NCBI RefSeq assembly: GCF_036014015.1
Contig: NZ_CP107905.1
Span: 4,712,001 to 4,776,000 of the forward strand
Length of the DNA stretch: 64,000 nt
Direction of reading: 5' to 3'
DNA from: Streptomyces sp. NBC_00457
GTDB taxonomy: Bacteria > Actinomycetota > Actinomycetes > Streptomycetales > Streptomycetaceae
A program made the position numbers and the translations under genes. Below, piece by piece: positions 63,198 through 64,000 of the stretch (position 1 is its first letter; each line of letters opens with the position of its first letter). Below the pieces are notes generated by a model that made no database searches, was not told the DNA's origin, and saw only the letters and a list, made by a program, of their open reading frames with translations.

Positions 63198-64000
63198 TTC
63201 TCAAGCCTTTCGGCAGGTACGGCTTGGGGGTCGGGGGAGGTGGAGGGGTCGTCGGAGTCGTCGGCGGAGTCGTCGTCTGGGTCGGGGGCGCCCGGCGCCT
63301 GGTCGTACAGAATCCCGGCGATTTCACCAAGTTCCTCGGGCACCTTCGCGGACTCGCTGCGGCCCAGGCCGGCCATTTCAATCACCGTCACCCCATCGGC
63401 ACCGCGCACAGCCCGCACCCACACCCGGCGGCGCTGGATGAACAGGGAGGCGGCGAGACCGAAGATGGCGGTGATGGCACCGCCGAGCGCCCAGCCGCTG
63501 GCTGGCTGCTCGGTGACCTGGAAGTTGGCCCACTCCTTGGTGCCCTCGTAGGTGACCGTGCCGGCGCCGCCGGGGAGCTTCATGGTCTCGCCGGGCTTGA
63601 GGTTCTCCCTCAACTGCTGGCCCTTGGCGTCCTTGAAGTCCTTCATGTGCGACTTGTCGAGCTGGTACACGCTCTGCGGGATGCCCGAGTCGACGCCGAG
63701 GTCGCCGTGGTAGGGCTCCAGGTTCAGGATCGGGTTCAGCAGCGCCGGGAAAGCGGAGGAGATCTCGTTGCCCTTCACATAGCTCGGCAGGAAGAAGGCC
63801 TTGAAGCCGAGCTGTTCACTCACGCCCTTGGCGTTCTTGTAGCCGTCGTAGACCTTGATCACGCCGGAGGAGGTGGAGTTGGAGTCGAGCGGCAGCAGCG
63901 GCACGGCGTCGCTGTAGACGACGTTGCCCTTGCCGTCCCGGACGGTGACGAGGGGGGCGTAGCCGTGGGCGGTGAGGTAGACCTTCGAGTCGCCGATCTC
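63194..64000 (-). CDS. resB: Cytochrome c biogenesis protein ResB/Ccs1, C-terminal part
   Basis: Partner of CcsB in system II. The gene enters from beyond 64000; 268 codons are visible. The extracytoplasmic ResB domain (HGYAPLVTVRDGKGNVVYSD, then LNLEPYHGDLGVDSGIPQSV), the last membrane helix (GWALGGAITAIFGLAASLFI) and a cytoplasmic tail ending in an acidic, Pro-rich segment can be seen. The start is not in the window. Confidence 0.93.
   Translation of the reverse strand, partial: EIGDSKVYLTAHGYAPLVTVRDGKGNVVYSDAVPLLPLDSNSTSSGVIKVYDGYKNAKGVSEQLGFKAFFLPSYVKGNEISSAFPALLNPILNLEPYHGDLGVDSGIPQSVYQLDKSHMKDFKDAKGQQLRENLKPGETMKLPGGAGTVTYEGTKEWANFQVTEQPASGWALGGAITAIFGLAASLFIQRRRVWVRAVRGADGVTVIEMAGLGRSESAKVPEELGEIAGILYDQAPGAPDPDDDSADDSDDPSTSPDPQAVPAERLEK

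Overview
The window is high-GC actinobacterial DNA and almost certainly chromosomal Streptomyces. It has GTG/TTG starts and tightly overlapping stop/start codons. It also carries a 14-gene type nuo operon, menaquinone made by the futalosine route, a Scr1-type XRE/DUF397/ATPase set, and the short GCGCCCC-loop-GGGGCGC intergenic repeat common in streptomycetes. Gene order (nuo, NlpC/P60, menG, mqnC, mqnA-cspA, mqnE, ubiX/ubiA/ubiD-like genes) matches the core region of known Streptomyces chromosomes as I remember it. No rRNA, tRNA, CRISPR array or transposase was seen.

Layout. 1-13082 (minus): nuoA to nuoM (nuoM cut by the window edge), respiratory complex I, with a Rex/Crp-like operator ahead of nuoA. 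13826-19712: secreted NlpC/P60 hydrolase, Tat-exported FAD oxidoreductase, menaquinone-reductase-like flavoprotein, GNAT, PASTA protein and menG. 19748-24697: surface-polysaccharide cluster (acyltransferase, fused deacetylase/glycosyltransferase, small membrane protein) facing a GH18-like lipoprotein. 24771-31373: amidohydrolase-like fragment, mqnC, prepilin peptidase, and a GtrA/GT2/YfhO lipid-linked glycosylation set. 31547-38105: Ser/Thr kinase, mqnA, cold-shock gene with a structured leader, XRE-cupin regulator facing azlCD, methyltransferase, and a LysR regulator with a damaged DNA-binding domain. 38132-42008: orphan sugar-binding lipoprotein, then ATPase / XRE / DUF397 / a predicted protein-glutaminase toxin. 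42005-46744: acyl-CoA ligase, MaoC dehydratase and TetR regulator, DUF4229 protein, GNAT. 46761-54126: UdgX, a gene-remnant scar, mqnE, Lrp, ubiX, a repeat-rich rhomboid protease, mqnP-like ubiA and ubiD. 54214-60486: NCS1 permease, PucR regulator, yeast-type cytosine deaminase and an IPNS-like dioxygenase (a probable pyrimidine-use locus). 60525-64000: ECF sigma factor with a partner membrane protein, and ccsB/resB for cytochrome c maturation.

How it fits together. Complex I reduces menaquinone. mqnA, mqnC, mqnE, the late prenylation/decarboxylation genes and menG make that quinone, and a MenJ-like reductase may saturate its side chain. CcsB/ResB supply cytochromes c. Much of the window is therefore a respiratory-chain neighbourhood interrupted by accessory islands.

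The most unusual item is the tightly coupled XRE-DUF397-toxin operon at 39896-42008. Its last product joins the LQRTAGNAAV motif, seen in cargo of extracellular contractile injection systems, to a C-terminal domain that looks like a protein-glutaminase (deamidase).
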